In this document: positions 16,115 to 23,971 of the stretch, one piece after another
Position numbering within the stretch: position 1 is the first letter of the stretch
Layout of the letters: each line of letters begins with the position of its first letter
Assembly (NCBI RefSeq): GCF_041904905.1
Contig: NZ_JAYRMI010000054.1
Span: forward strand, 1 to 28,411
Direction of reading: 5' to 3'
DNA: 28,411 nt
From: Zoogloea sp041904905
GTDB taxonomy: Bacteria > Pseudomonadota > Gammaproteobacteria > Burkholderiales > Rhodocyclaceae
Program-made: the position numbers and the translations under genes
The notes under the pieces: model-generated
Database searches by the model: none
What the model was told of the DNA's origin: nothing
What the model saw: only the letters and a program-made list of their open reading frames with translations

Positions 16115-16942
16115 ATGGACCGTTACGCCGTGATCGGCAACCCGATCGGCCACAGCAAGTCGCCCCGCATCCACGCCGCCTTCGCCGCCCAGACCGGTCA
16201 GCCCCTCAGCTACGAAGCGCTGCTCGCCCCCCTCGACGGCTTTGCCGCCACCGTGCGCGGCTTTCAGGCCGCCGGCGGACGCGGGATGAACGTCACCGTG
16301 CCCTTCAAGCTCGAAGCCTTCGACCTGGCCGACCGGCTCACCCCCCGCGCCCAGGCCGCCGGCGCGGTCAACACCCTGGCCTTCGGCGCCGATGGCACCC
16401 TGGGCGACAACACCGACGGCGCCGGCATCCTGCGCGACATCACCGTCAACCTGCGCTTCGCCGTGGCCGGCCGCCGCGTGCTGCTCCTCGGCGCCGGCGG
16501 CGCGGCCCGCGGCACCGTGCTGCCGCTCCTCGCCGCGCAACCCGCCAGCCTCACCATCGCCAACCGCACCGCCGCCAAGGCCGTCGAGCTGGCCGACGAA
16601 TTCGCCGGCGCCGGCGCAAGCCCCGTCGCCCCGACAGGATGCGGCCTCGCCCAGCTCGCCGGGCAGCAGTTCGACCTCGTCATCAACGCCACCAGCGCCA
16701 GCCTCTCGGATGCCGCGCCCGACCTGCCCGCCGGCCTCTACGCCCCCGGCAGCCTCGCCTACGACATGATGTACGGCAAGGGCGAGACGCCCTTCCTCGC
16801 CGCCGCCCGCCTGCAGGGCGCGGCGCGCCTCGCCGACGGCCTCGGAATGCTCGTCGAGCAGGCTGCCGAGAGCTTCCTGCTGTGGCGCGGCGTGCGCCCC
16901 GACACCGCCCCCGTGCTCGCCGAACTGCGCGCGGCCCTCTGA
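16115..16942 (+). CDS. aroE: Shikimate 5-dehydrogenase (NADP+)
   Basis: Reduces 3-dehydroshikimate to shikimate with NADPH in aromatic amino-acid synthesis; cytosolic. The 275 residues match the family's usual 270-280. The substrate-binding IGHSKSP is at 11-17, NVTVPFK with catalytic K65 at 59-65, and NTDGAG with the partner aspartate D101 at 99-104. The dinucleotide-binding LLGAGGAARG is at 124-133 and the cofactor-phosphate region ANRTAAKA follows. The C-terminal DMMYGKGETPFL and GLGMLVEQAAESF blocks are complete. It starts 4 bp after tonB. Confidence 0.96.
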   Translation: MDRYAVIGNPIGHSKSPRIHAAFAAQTGQPLSYEALLAPLDGFAATVRGFQAAGGRGMNVTVPFKLEAFDLADRLTPRAQAAGAVNTLAFGADGTLGDNTDGAGILRDITVNLRFAVAGRRVLLLGAGGAARGTVLPLLAAQPASLTIANRTAAKAVELADEFAGAGASPVAPTGCGLAQLAGQQFDLVINATSASLSDAAPDLPAGLYAPGSLAYDMMYGKGETPFLAAARLQGAARLADGLGMLVEQAAESFLLWRGVRPDTAPVLAELRAAL

Positions 16943-16953
16943 GCCCATCGGCG

Positions 16954-17646
16954 ATGGCCCGGCTCTGGCACTGGACACGGCGCGCCCTCGCGGCGCTGGT
17001 GCTGCTGTTCGTCGCCTACCAACTGTGGCTGCTCGGCCACGTGCTGTGGTGGAAATGGAACCCGCCCTCCGCCACCAGCTTCATGAGCCTGCGCCTCGAC
17101 GAACTCGCCGCCGACAAACCCGACGCCGAACTCCACTACCGCTGGGTGCCCTACGAGCGCATCTCGATCCACCTCAAGCGCGCCGTGGTCGCCGCCGAGG
17201 ACGACAAATTCGTCGACCATGAAGGCTTCGACTGGGAAGGCATCCAGAAGGCCATCGAGAAGAACCAGAAGAAGGGCAAGCCCGTCGCCGGCGGCTCCAC
17301 GATCAGCCAGCAGCTCGCCAAGAACCTCTTCCTCAGCCCCGCCCGCAGCTACTTCCGCAAGGTCGAGGAGGCCATCATCACGGTGATGATCGAAACACTG
17401 TGGGACAAACGACGCATCCTCGAGGTCTATCTCAACGTGGTCGAGTGGGGCAACGGCATCTTCGGCTGCGAGGCCGCCGCCCAGCGCTACTACCGCATCC
17501 CGGCCGCCCAGCTGGCGCCCAACCAGGCCGCCCGGCTGGCCGTAATGCTCCCCAATCCGCGCAAGTACGAGAAGAGTTTCAGCCCCCGCCTGGCCGCCCA
17601 CGCGGCCCGCATCCAGGGGCGCATGCAGTACTCCGAAGTGCCCTGA
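16954..17646 (+). CDS. mtgA: Monofunctional biosynthetic peptidoglycan transglycosylase
   Basis: Polymerises lipid II into glycan strands on the outer face of the inner membrane; GT51 family without a transpeptidase domain. The 230-residue protein has one membrane anchor at about 11-32. The catalytic glutamate E82 lies in VVAAEDDKFVDHEGFDW, followed by GGSTISQQLAKNLFLSP (113-129) and LEVYLNVVEWGNGIFGCEAA. Length matches MtgA (about 230-240). The ATG at 16954, 11 bp after the aroE stop, places the hydrophobic anchor right at the N-terminus. It is the last gene of its operon. Confidence 0.95.
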   Translation: MARLWHWTRRALAALVLLFVAYQLWLLGHVLWWKWNPPSATSFMSLRLDELAADKPDAELHYRWVPYERISIHLKRAVVAAEDDKFVDHEGFDWEGIQKAIEKNQKKGKPVAGGSTISQQLAKNLFLSPARSYFRKVEEAIITVMIETLWDKRRILEVYLNVVEWGNGIFGCEAAAQRYYRIPAAQLAPNQAARLAVMLPNPRKYEKSFSPRLAAHAARIQGRMQYSEVP

Positions 17647-17708
17647 GCCACCCCGCCGGCGCCCTCCTTGCGGAAACTGAGCCCCTGCCCGACGCCCCGC
17701 CCTTCGGG

Positions 17709-17714
17709 TAGAAT
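17709..17714 (+). promoter_or_regulatory. -10 box for the dusB-fis run
   Basis: TAGAAT lies 30 bp before the dusB start, in the 98-bp gap after mtgA. No convincing -35 box was found (CTGCCC at 18-bp spacing is weak). A GC-rich stretch (GTCGCG) directly follows the box, as in stringently controlled promoters, but that regulation is only inferred. The rest of the gap shows no strong hairpin. Confidence 0.5.
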
Positions 17715-17744
17715 GTCGCGTTTTCCCAAGCACCGCCTCCCCCG

Positions 17745-18767
17745 ATGCAATTCGCCGGATTCACCTTGCGAAACAATCTGTTCGTGGCGCCCATGGCCGG
17801 CGTGACGGACCGCCCCTTCCGCCAGCTCTGCAAGAAGATGGGGGCCGGGCTCGCCGTCTCCGAGATGGTCACCTCCAACTCCCTGCTCTACGGCAGCGCC
17901 AAGACCCAGCGCCGCGCCAACCACGACGGCGAGGCCGACCCGATCTCCGTCCAGATCGCCGGCGCCGATCCGGCCATGATGGCCGAAGCCGCCCGCCACA
18001 ACATCGACCGCGGCGCCCAGATCATCGACATCAACATGGGCTGCCCGGCCAAGAAGGTCTGCAACGTGATGGCCGGCTCCGCGCTGATGCAGGACGAGCC
18101 GCTTGTTGCCCGCATCCTCGAAGCCGTCGTCGGCGCCGCCGGCAACACCCCGGTCACCCTCAAGTTCCGCACCGGCTGGAGCAAGGCCAATAAAAACGCC
18201 GCCACCGTCGCCCGCATCGCCGAAGAATCCGGCATCCAGCTGATCGCCATCCACGGCCGCACCCGCGCCTGCCAGTACACCGGCGACGCCGAGTACGACA
18301 CCATCGCCGACGTCAAGACCCGCGTGCGCATCCCGCTGATCGCCAACGGCGACATCACCACGCCGCAGAAGGCCAAGTTCGTGCTCGATTACACCGGCGC
18401 CGACGGCGTGATGATCGGCCGCGCCGCCCAGGGGCGCCCCTGGATCTTCCGCGAGATCGAACACTTCCTGAAGACCGGCGAAGCGCTTCCGCCCCCGCTC
18501 GTCTCCGAAATCCTCCAGGTGTGCAAGGATCACCTCGCCGACCTCTACGCCTTCTACGGCGAAGACACCGGCGTCAAGGTCGCCCGCAAGCACATCAGCT
18601 GGTACACCAAGGGTCTGGTCGGATCGGCACAGTTCCGCCGCGTCATGAACACCCTGCCCACCGTACAAGAACAGATTGCCGCCATTGACGAGTTCTTCGG
18701 CCGGCTCGCCGACAGAGACAGCCGCCTGGTTTACACCGAAGAATTCCCTCAGGAGCTTGCAGCATGA
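17745..18767 (+). CDS. dusB: tRNA-dihydrouridine synthase B
   Basis: FMN enzyme that reduces specific uridines in the tRNA D-loop with NADPH; cytosolic. The 340 residues start MQFAGFTLRNNLFVAPMAGV, with the FMN-binding VAPMAGVTDRPFRQL at 14-28. Catalytic C100 is in IIDINMGCPAKKV. Further marks are KFRTGW, the histidine of IHGRTRACQYTGDA, and IPLIANGDITTPQKA near the phosphate site. The TGA stop overlaps the fis start in ATGA, so translation is probably coupled. The dusB-fis pairing is typical of Proteobacteria and supports the B subtype. Confidence 0.96.
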   Translation: MQFAGFTLRNNLFVAPMAGVTDRPFRQLCKKMGAGLAVSEMVTSNSLLYGSAKTQRRANHDGEADPISVQIAGADPAMMAEAARHNIDRGAQIIDINMGCPAKKVCNVMAGSALMQDEPLVARILEAVVGAAGNTPVTLKFRTGWSKANKNAATVARIAEESGIQLIAIHGRTRACQYTGDAEYDTIADVKTRVRIPLIANGDITTPQKAKFVLDYTGADGVMIGRAAQGRPWIFREIEHFLKTGEALPPPLVSEILQVCKDHLADLYAFYGEDTGVKVARKHISWYTKGLVGSAQFRRVMNTLPTVQEQIAAIDEFFGRLADRDSRLVYTEEFPQELAA

Positions 18768-19003
18768 GCAGCACCAGCAATGACATCGCCGAATCTGTCT
18801 GCCGCGCCCTCGACACCTACTTTCGCGATCTCGACGGCGAGAAGCCCAACGCCCTCTACGCGATGGTGATCAAGAACGTCGAACGCCCCATGCTCGAGTT
18901 CGTCCTCAAGCAGGCCGGCGGCAACCAGACCCTCTGCGCAGAAATGCTCGGCATCAACCGCAACACCCTGCGGCGCAAGCTGTCCGAGCACGAACTCCTG
19001 TAA
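18764..19003 (+). CDS. fis: Nucleoid-associated DNA-binding protein Fis
   Basis: Small homodimeric DNA-bending protein that shapes the nucleoid and affects rRNA and other promoters. At 79 residues it is shorter than E. coli Fis (98) but typical for Betaproteobacteria, lacking the N-terminal beta-hairpin arm region. The C-terminal helix-turn-helix is clear: AGGNQTLCAEMLGINRNTLR (51-70) then RKL. It starts inside the dusB stop (ATGA overlap) and lies 55 bp before purH. In E. coli the dusB-fis promoter is under growth-rate control; whether this one is cannot be read from sequence alone. Confidence 0.95.
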   Translation: MSSTSNDIAESVCRALDTYFRDLDGEKPNALYAMVIKNVERPMLEFVLKQAGGNQTLCAEMLGINRNTLRRKLSEHELL

Positions 19004-19058
19004 TCGCCTTTCCGTCATTTTCGCGCCGCAGCCCCGCGGCCATCCCGAGAACACCCCC

Positions 19059-20639
19059 ATGAAAGTCACCCAAGCCCTGCTCAGCGTCTCCGACAAGACC
19101 GGCGTCGTCGAATTCGCCCGCGAACTGTCCGCTCTCGGCATCAAGCTGCTGTCCACCGGCGGCACCGCCAAGTCCCTGCGCGATGCCGGCCTGCCGGTCA
19201 CCGACGTGTCCGACTACACCGGTTTCCCCGAGATGCTCGACGGCCGCGTCAAAACGCTGCACCCGAAGGTCCACGGCGGCATCCTCGCCCGTCGCGACCT
19301 GCCCGAGCACCTGGCCAAGCTCGAAGAGCACAGCATCCCGCGCATCGACCTCGTGGTGGTGAACCTCTATCCGTTCCAGGCCACCGTCGCCAAGCCCGAC
19401 TGCAGCCTCGAAGACGCCATCGAGAACATCGACATCGGCGGCCCGACCATGGTCCGCGCCGCGGCCAAGAACCACGGCAATGAAGCCGGCGGCGTCGGCA
19501 TCGTGACCGACCCGGCCGACTACGCCGGCATCGTCGCCGAGCTCAAGGCCAACGGCGGCGCGCTCAGCTACAAGACCCGCTTCGACCTCGCCCGCAAGGC
19601 CTTCACCCACACCGCCCGCTACGACTCGGCGATCTCCAACCACCTCACGGCCCTCGCCGACGACGGCAGCAAGATGGCCTACCCGGAGCGCTTCCAGCTG
19701 GCCTTCGATAAGGTGCAGGACCTCCGCTACGGCGAGAACCCCCACCAGTCCGCCGCCTTCTACCGCGAGTCCGAGCCCCAGGCCGGCGCCATCGCCGCCT
19801 ACACCCAGGTGCAGGGCAAGGAGCTGTCGTACAACAACATCGCCGACTCCGACGCCGCCTGGGAATGCGTCAAGGCCTTCGACTCAGTTGCCAACACTGT
19901 GGCCTGCGTGATCGTCAAGCACGCCAACCCGTGCGGTGTGGCCGTCGCCGCCAGCCCGCTGGAAGCCTACAAGAAGGCCTTCTCCACCGATCCCACCTCC
20001 GCCTTCGGCGGCATCATCGCCTTCAACACCACCGTTGACCGCGCCGCCGCCGAAGCCGTCAGCGCCCAGTTCCTCGAAGTGCTGATCGCCCCCGCCTACA
20101 CCGACGAAGCCCTCGAGCTCCTCAAGGCCAAGCAGAACGTCCGCGTGCTGGTCAATCCGCTGGGCACCGTCCGCCAGCCCGATTACAAGCGCGTCGGCGG
20201 CGGCCTGCTGGTGCAAAGCGCCGACTTCGCCCCGATCACCGCGGCGGATCTGAAGGTCGTCACCAAGCGCGCCCCCACCGAACAAGAGCTCGGCGACCTG
20301 CTGTTCGCCTGGCGCGTGGCCAAGTTCGTCAAGTCCAACGCCATCGTCTACTGCAAGGACGGCATGACCATCGGCGTCGGCGCCGGCCAGATGAGCCGCG
20401 TGGATTCCGCCCGCATCGCCAAGATCAAGGCCGAGAACGCCGGCCTCGTGATCCCCGGCTGCGTGGTCGCGTCGGATGCTTTCTTCCCGTTCCGTGACGG
20501 CCTCGACGTGCTGGCCCAGGCCGGCGCCACCGCCGTCATCCAGCCGGGTGGCTCGGTGCGTGACGCCGAAGTGATCGCCGCGGCCGACGAGCAGGGCATC
20601 GCGATGGTCCTCACCGGCTTCCGCCACTTCCGTCACTGA
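19059..20639 (+). CDS. purH: Bifunctional AICAR transformylase/IMP cyclohydrolase
   Basis: Catalyses the last two steps of IMP synthesis: formyl transfer from 10-formyl-THF to AICAR, then ring closure. The 526 residues equal the usual length (about 520-530). The N-terminal cyclohydrolase domain is seen in LLSVSDKTGVVEFARELSAL, STGGTAKSLRDAG and VKTLHPKVHGGILARRD. The C-terminal transformylase domain has the K287-H288 pair in CVIVKHANPCGVA, SAFGGIIAFN, and the ending AVIQPGGSVRDAEVI. It follows fis by 55 bp with no clear promoter or terminator in the gap. purD is 13 bp downstream. Confidence 0.97.
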   Translation: MKVTQALLSVSDKTGVVEFARELSALGIKLLSTGGTAKSLRDAGLPVTDVSDYTGFPEMLDGRVKTLHPKVHGGILARRDLPEHLAKLEEHSIPRIDLVVVNLYPFQATVAKPDCSLEDAIENIDIGGPTMVRAAAKNHGNEAGGVGIVTDPADYAGIVAELKANGGALSYKTRFDLARKAFTHTARYDSAISNHLTALADDGSKMAYPERFQLAFDKVQDLRYGENPHQSAAFYRESEPQAGAIAAYTQVQGKELSYNNIADSDAAWECVKAFDSVANTVACVIVKHANPCGVAVAASPLEAYKKAFSTDPTSAFGGIIAFNTTVDRAAAEAVSAQFLEVLIAPAYTDEALELLKAKQNVRVLVNPLGTVRQPDYKRVGGGLLVQSADFAPITAADLKVVTKRAPTEQELGDLLFAWRVAKFVKSNAIVYCKDGMTIGVGAGQMSRVDSARIAKIKAENAGLVIPGCVVASDAFFPFRDGLDVLAQAGATAVIQPGGSVRDAEVIAAADEQGIAMVLTGFRHFRH

Positions 20640-20652
20640 TCCGGGCACACTC

Positions 20653-21942
20653 ATGAAGATCCTCGTCATCGGCTCCGGCGGACGCGAACACGCGCTGGCC
20701 TGGAAGCTCTCCCGCTCGCCCCGCGTGCAGAAGGTGCTGGTCGCCCCGGGCAACCCGGGCACCGCCCGTGAGCCCGGCATCGAGAACGTCGCCGTCACCG
20801 CGATCCCCGAGCTCATCGAGCTCGCCCGTCGCGAGCAGATCGCCCTCACCGTCGTCGGCCCCGAAGCACCGCTGGCCGCCGGCGTGGTGGATGCCTTCCG
20901 CGCCGCCGGGCTGCCGATCTTCGGGCCCACCAAACTGGCCGCCCAGCTCGAAAGCTCCAAGGACTTCGCCAAGCAGTTCCTGATCCGCCACAAGATCCCC
21001 ACGGCCAAGTACCAGACCTTCTCCGACCCCGCCGCCGCCCACGCCTACGTGGACGCCGAAGGTGCACCGATCGTCATCAAGGCCGACGGCCTCGCCGCCG
21101 GCAAGGGCGTGGTGGTGGCGATGACCACGGACGAAGCCCACGCCGCCATCGACGCCATGCTCACCCACAACACGCTGGGCGTGCAGTACGACGAGCGCGG
21201 CCCGCGGGTGGTGATCGAGGAGTTCATGGACGGCGAGGAAGCCAGCTTCATCGTGATGGCCGACGGCCGCCACGCCCTGCCGCTCGCCACCTCCCAGGAT
21301 CACAAGCGCCTGCGCGACGCCGACCAGGGCCCCAACACCGGCGGCATGGGCGCCTACTCGCCCGCCCCGGTGGTCACGCCCGAAGTCCACGCCCGCGCCA
21401 TGCGCGAGATCATCATGCCGACCCTCGCCGGCATGGCTGCCGAAGGCCTGCCCTACACCGGCTTCCTGTACGCCGGCCTGATGATCGACGCCAAGGGCGC
21501 ACCCCGCGTCGTCGAGTTCAACTGCCGCATGGGCGACCCGGAAACCCAGCCGATCATGATGCGACTCAAGACCGATCTGGTCGATCTCGTCGAAGCCGCC
21601 ATCGCCGGCAAGCTCGACAAGATCGAAGCCGAATGGGACCGCCGCTTCGCCCTCGGCGTGGTGATGGCCGCCGCCGGCTACCCGGACAGCCCCCGCAAGG
21701 GCGACGCCATCCACGGTCTGCCCGCCAGCAGCCCCCAAGACGTGCACGTCTTCCACGCCGGCACCGCCGAATCGAACGGTCAGGTCGTCACCAACGGCGG
21801 CCGCGTGCTGTGCGTCACCGCCCTGGGCGACAACGTGCGTAGCGCCCAGAAACTCGCCTACGAACAGCTCGACCAGATCCACTTCGACGGCATGCAGTGC
21901 CGCCGCGACATCGGCTACCGCGCCGTCGCTCGCAAAGCCTGA
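20653..21942 (+). CDS. purD: Phosphoribosylamine-glycine ligase (GAR synthetase)
   Basis: Joins phosphoribosylamine and glycine using ATP, the second step of purine synthesis; ATP-grasp enzyme of the cytosol. The 429 residues match the family. The start MKILVIGSGGREHALAWKLS is characteristic. The ATP-grasp core is visible in PIVIKADGLAAGKGVVVA, VVIEEFMDGEEASFIVMADG, DHKRLRDADQGPNTGGMGAY and VVEFNCRMGDPETQPIMMRL. It stands 13 bp after purH and 3 bp before the tautomerase gene, so all three are probably co-transcribed. Confidence 0.97.
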   Translation: MKILVIGSGGREHALAWKLSRSPRVQKVLVAPGNPGTAREPGIENVAVTAIPELIELARREQIALTVVGPEAPLAAGVVDAFRAAGLPIFGPTKLAAQLESSKDFAKQFLIRHKIPTAKYQTFSDPAAAHAYVDAEGAPIVIKADGLAAGKGVVVAMTTDEAHAAIDAMLTHNTLGVQYDERGPRVVIEEFMDGEEASFIVMADGRHALPLATSQDHKRLRDADQGPNTGGMGAYSPAPVVTPEVHARAMREIIMPTLAGMAAEGLPYTGFLYAGLMIDAKGAPRVVEFNCRMGDPETQPIMMRLKTDLVDLVEAAIAGKLDKIEAEWDRRFALGVVMAAAGYPDSPRKGDAIHGLPASSPQDVHVFHAGTAESNGQVVTNGGRVLCVTALGDNVRSAQKLAYEQLDQIHFDGMQCRRDIGYRAVARKA

Positions 21943-21945
21943 GCC

Positions 21946-22311
21946 ATGCCCCACCTGCGCATCGAGTACAGCACCAACATCGCCGGCCGGTTCGACCCGG
22001 CCGCGGTGCTGGCCGCCACCACCGACGCGCTGGTGGCCAGCGGCGTGTTCGACCCGCCCGACGCCATCAAGGCCCGGCTGATGCCGGCCCCGCACTTCCG
22101 GGTCGGCAGCGGCGCCGACCACGGCTTCATCCACGCCGGGCTGGCGCTGCTCGCGGGCCGCGACGCCGCCACCAAGCAGCGCCTCACCGCCGCCCTGGTG
22201 GACGCCATCGCCCCCCTCGTCGCCGCCGGCCCCCAGGTGGTGCAGATCACCTCCGAAGCCCGCGACATGGATCGCGACACCTACTCGAAGCGCCTCCTTC
22301 CCGGCGCCTGA
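21946..22311 (+). CDS. 5-carboxymethyl-2-hydroxymuconate delta-isomerase-like tautomerase
   Basis: A 121-residue protein of the CHMI (HpaF-like) branch of the tautomerase superfamily. The start MPHLRIEYSTNI exposes Pro as residue 1 after methionine removal, the family's catalytic base. Other supporting stretches are LMPAPHFRVGSGADHGFIHA, LALLAGRDAATKQRLTAAL and the C-terminal VVQITSEARDMDRDTYSKRL. Family members isomerise an intermediate of homoprotocatechuate breakdown, but no hpa genes are visible here. It sits between purine and haem genes, so the true substrate is open. It starts 3 bp after purD and is followed by a strong terminator. Confidence 0.85.
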   Translation: MPHLRIEYSTNIAGRFDPAAVLAATTDALVASGVFDPPDAIKARLMPAPHFRVGSGADHGFIHAGLALLAGRDAATKQRLTAALVDAIAPLVAAGPQVVQITSEARDMDRDTYSKRLLPGA

Positions 22312-22319
22312 TTCACCCG

Positions 22320-22340
22320 CCGGCCGCTGGCCGGTTTTTT
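22320..22340 (+). terminator. Intrinsic terminator after the purH-purD-tautomerase run
   Basis: CCGGCC (22320-22325), a 3-base loop and GGCCGG (22329-22334) form a compact GC-only stem followed directly by six T residues (22335-22340). It starts 8 bp after the tautomerase stop and ends 19 bp before the hemF start codon. Confidence 0.85.
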
Positions 22341-22359
22341 CCATCCCCGGAGCCCACCC

Positions 22360-23268
22360 ATGCCTGACCGCGCCGCCGTCAAAGCCTATCTCCTCGACCT
22401 CCAGGCCCGCATCGTCGCCGCTCTCGAAGCCTTCGACGGCAAGCCCTTCGTCACCGACAGCTGGACCCGCCCCGCCGGCGGCGGCGGCCTCACCCGCCTG
22501 ATCGAGGACGGCCACTTCTTCGAGCGCGGCGGCTGCAACTTCTCCCACGTGATGGGCGAAGGCCTGCCGCCCTCCGCCACCGCCGCCCGGCCCGAACTCG
22601 CCGGCCGCAGCTACGAGGCAATGGGCGTCTCGCTGGTGCTCCACCCGCGCAACCCGTACTGCCCCACGGTGCACATGAACGTGCGCTTCTTCATCGCCTC
22701 GGCGCCGGGCAAGGCCGACGTGTGGTGGTTCGGTGGCGGCATGGATCTCACTCCCTACTACCCCTTCGAGGACGACGTCCGCCACTTCCACACCACCTGC
22801 AAGGCCGCCGTGCTGCCCTGGGGCGAGGCTGAGTACCAGCGCCTCAAGGACTGGTGCGACCGCTACTTCTTCCTCAAGCACCGCAACGAGCCCCGCGGCG
22901 TGGGCGGGCTGTTCTTCGACGACCACGGCGCCGACGGCAAGGTGGATTTCGACGCCGCCTTCGCCATGACCCGCAGCGTCGGTGACGCCTTCCTGCCGGC
23001 CTATCTGCCGGTCGTCGAACGCCGCCGCGACTCACCCTATGGCGAGCGGGAGCGCGACTTCCAGGCCTACCGCCGGGGCCGCTATGTCGAGTTCAACCTG
23101 GTCTTCGACCGGGGCACCCTGTTCGGCCTGCAATCCGGCGGTCGCACCGAATCCATCCTCATGTCCATGCCGCCCATCGTGAAGTGGCGCTACGACTGGC
23201 ACCCGGAAGCCGGCAGCCCCGAAGCCCGGCTGTACGCCGACTTCCTCATCCCCCGCGACTGGGCCTGA
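22360..23268 (+). CDS. hemF: Oxygen-dependent coproporphyrinogen III oxidase
   Basis: Oxidatively decarboxylates coproporphyrinogen III to protoporphyrinogen IX using O2, in the cytosol. The 302 residues match bacterial HemF (about 299-305). Conserved blocks are FFERGGCNFSHVMG (53-66), the signature LHPRNPYCPTVHMNVRFF (94-111) with H105, WWFGGGMDLTPYYPFEDD, KHRNEPRGVGGLFFDD, RRGRYVEFNLVFDRGTLFGL and SILMSMPP. GGAG lies 7 bp before the ATG. The gene begins just after a strong terminator, leaving no room for a normal promoter between them. Its presence implies aerobic or microaerobic haem synthesis; an anaerobic HemN is not in the window. Confidence 0.97.
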   Translation: MPDRAAVKAYLLDLQARIVAALEAFDGKPFVTDSWTRPAGGGGLTRLIEDGHFFERGGCNFSHVMGEGLPPSATAARPELAGRSYEAMGVSLVLHPRNPYCPTVHMNVRFFIASAPGKADVWWFGGGMDLTPYYPFEDDVRHFHTTCKAAVLPWGEAEYQRLKDWCDRYFFLKHRNEPRGVGGLFFDDHGADGKVDFDAAFAMTRSVGDAFLPAYLPVVERRRDSPYGERERDFQAYRRGRYVEFNLVFDRGTLFGLQSGGRTESILMSMPPIVKWRYDWHPEAGSPEARLYADFLIPRDWA

Positions 23269-23282
23269 GCCTGAGCCCGCCC

Positions 23283-23513
23283 ATGTTCGACACCGCCCGC
23301 CAGCAGTTCAAGGCGCAGCTGGCGACGGTCATCGAACTGGGCATCGGCGCGCTGTCGGCGCTGGGCGTGCCGATGGCGCTGATCCTCGGCAAGCTGCTGC
23401 TCGCCGGGCTGCTGGGGATGATCGTGGTGGGGGTTGGCCTGCGCTTCGCTCGCGGCCGGAAGCGGGCTGCAGCAAATCAGCGGGCCGGCGCGACGAGCCC
23501 GCCCGGCGGATAG
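23283..23513 (+). CDS. Small putative membrane protein of unknown function
   Basis: A 76-residue frame starting MFDTARQQFKAQLATVIELG. It has one long hydrophobic stretch at about 15-56 that could form one or two membrane helices, then a basic segment (RFARGRKR) and a polar tail, suggesting a positive-inside C-terminus. I do not recognise a family. It starts 14 bp after the hemF stop, which fits co-transcription with hemF, though its ribosome binding site is weak. Its last 37 bp overlap the 3' end of the convergent LprI-like gene. It could be a chance frame in GC-rich DNA, but its hydrophobic pattern and operon-like position favour a real gene. Confidence 0.5.
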   Translation: MFDTARQQFKAQLATVIELGIGALSALGVPMALILGKLLLAGLLGMIVVGVGLRFARGRKRAAANQRAGATSPPGG

Positions 23514-23971
23514 CTGCGCAGATAACCCAGCAGCGTCTCAACCCGCCCACGGATGAGCGCCGCCCGATACGCCGCCCGCGACGCGGCCGACGACGAGCCA
23601 AAATCCTCCCGCGTCCAGTTGTTGGCGATGAAGCGCAGCTCCGCATCCCGGAAGACCAGCCAGCTCTTCTGGCTGCGCACCAGATCCTGCCGGCGGCTGT
23701 CGCGCCCCTGGCGCACCAGCGCGGTGTAGGCGAGGTTCAGCTCCCGGTCGAGAAACTGCTCATATTGGGCATAAGCCGCCAGCGCATCCCGCTCCGACGC
23801 CGCCTCTGCGATGCGGTTTTCAAGGTCGCCCGCGCGGGTCACGAACGCGGCCAGCGGATCGGGCCGGTCGGGGTTGTCGATGGCCAGCGCCACGCCGGCG
23901 GGCAAGCCCAGCGCAAGCACCAGCACCCAGCCGGCCAGCCGGGCCGGAAAACGCTCACCAGTTCTTCTCAT
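23477..23971 (-). CDS. LprI-like (lysozyme-inhibitor family, DUF1311-type) secreted protein
   Basis: A 164-residue protein with an N-terminal signal peptide: basic MRRTGERFPAR, a hydrophobic core (WVLVLALGLPAGVALA) and a likely cleavage after ALA at about 30. The mature part is helical and resembles the LprI N-terminal family: LDRELNLAYTALV, then LVRSQKSWLVFRDAELRFI and the late RAALIRGRVETLLGYL. Proteins of this family inhibit or are linked to lysozymes in the periplasm. Unlike typical members it has no cysteine at all. Its ATG lies inside the end of the upstream lysozyme gene (17-bp overlap) with an AGGGGA ribosome binding site, so the two are one translational unit. The family call is by pattern and context; function is inferred. 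Confidence 0.72.
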   Translation of the reverse strand: MRRTGERFPARLAGWVLVLALGLPAGVALAIDNPDRPDPLAAFVTRAGDLENRIAEAASERDALAAYAQYEQFLDRELNLAYTALVRQGRDSRRQDLVRSQKSWLVFRDAELRFIANNWTREDFGSSSAASRAAYRAALIRGRVETLLGYLRSYPPGGLVAPAR

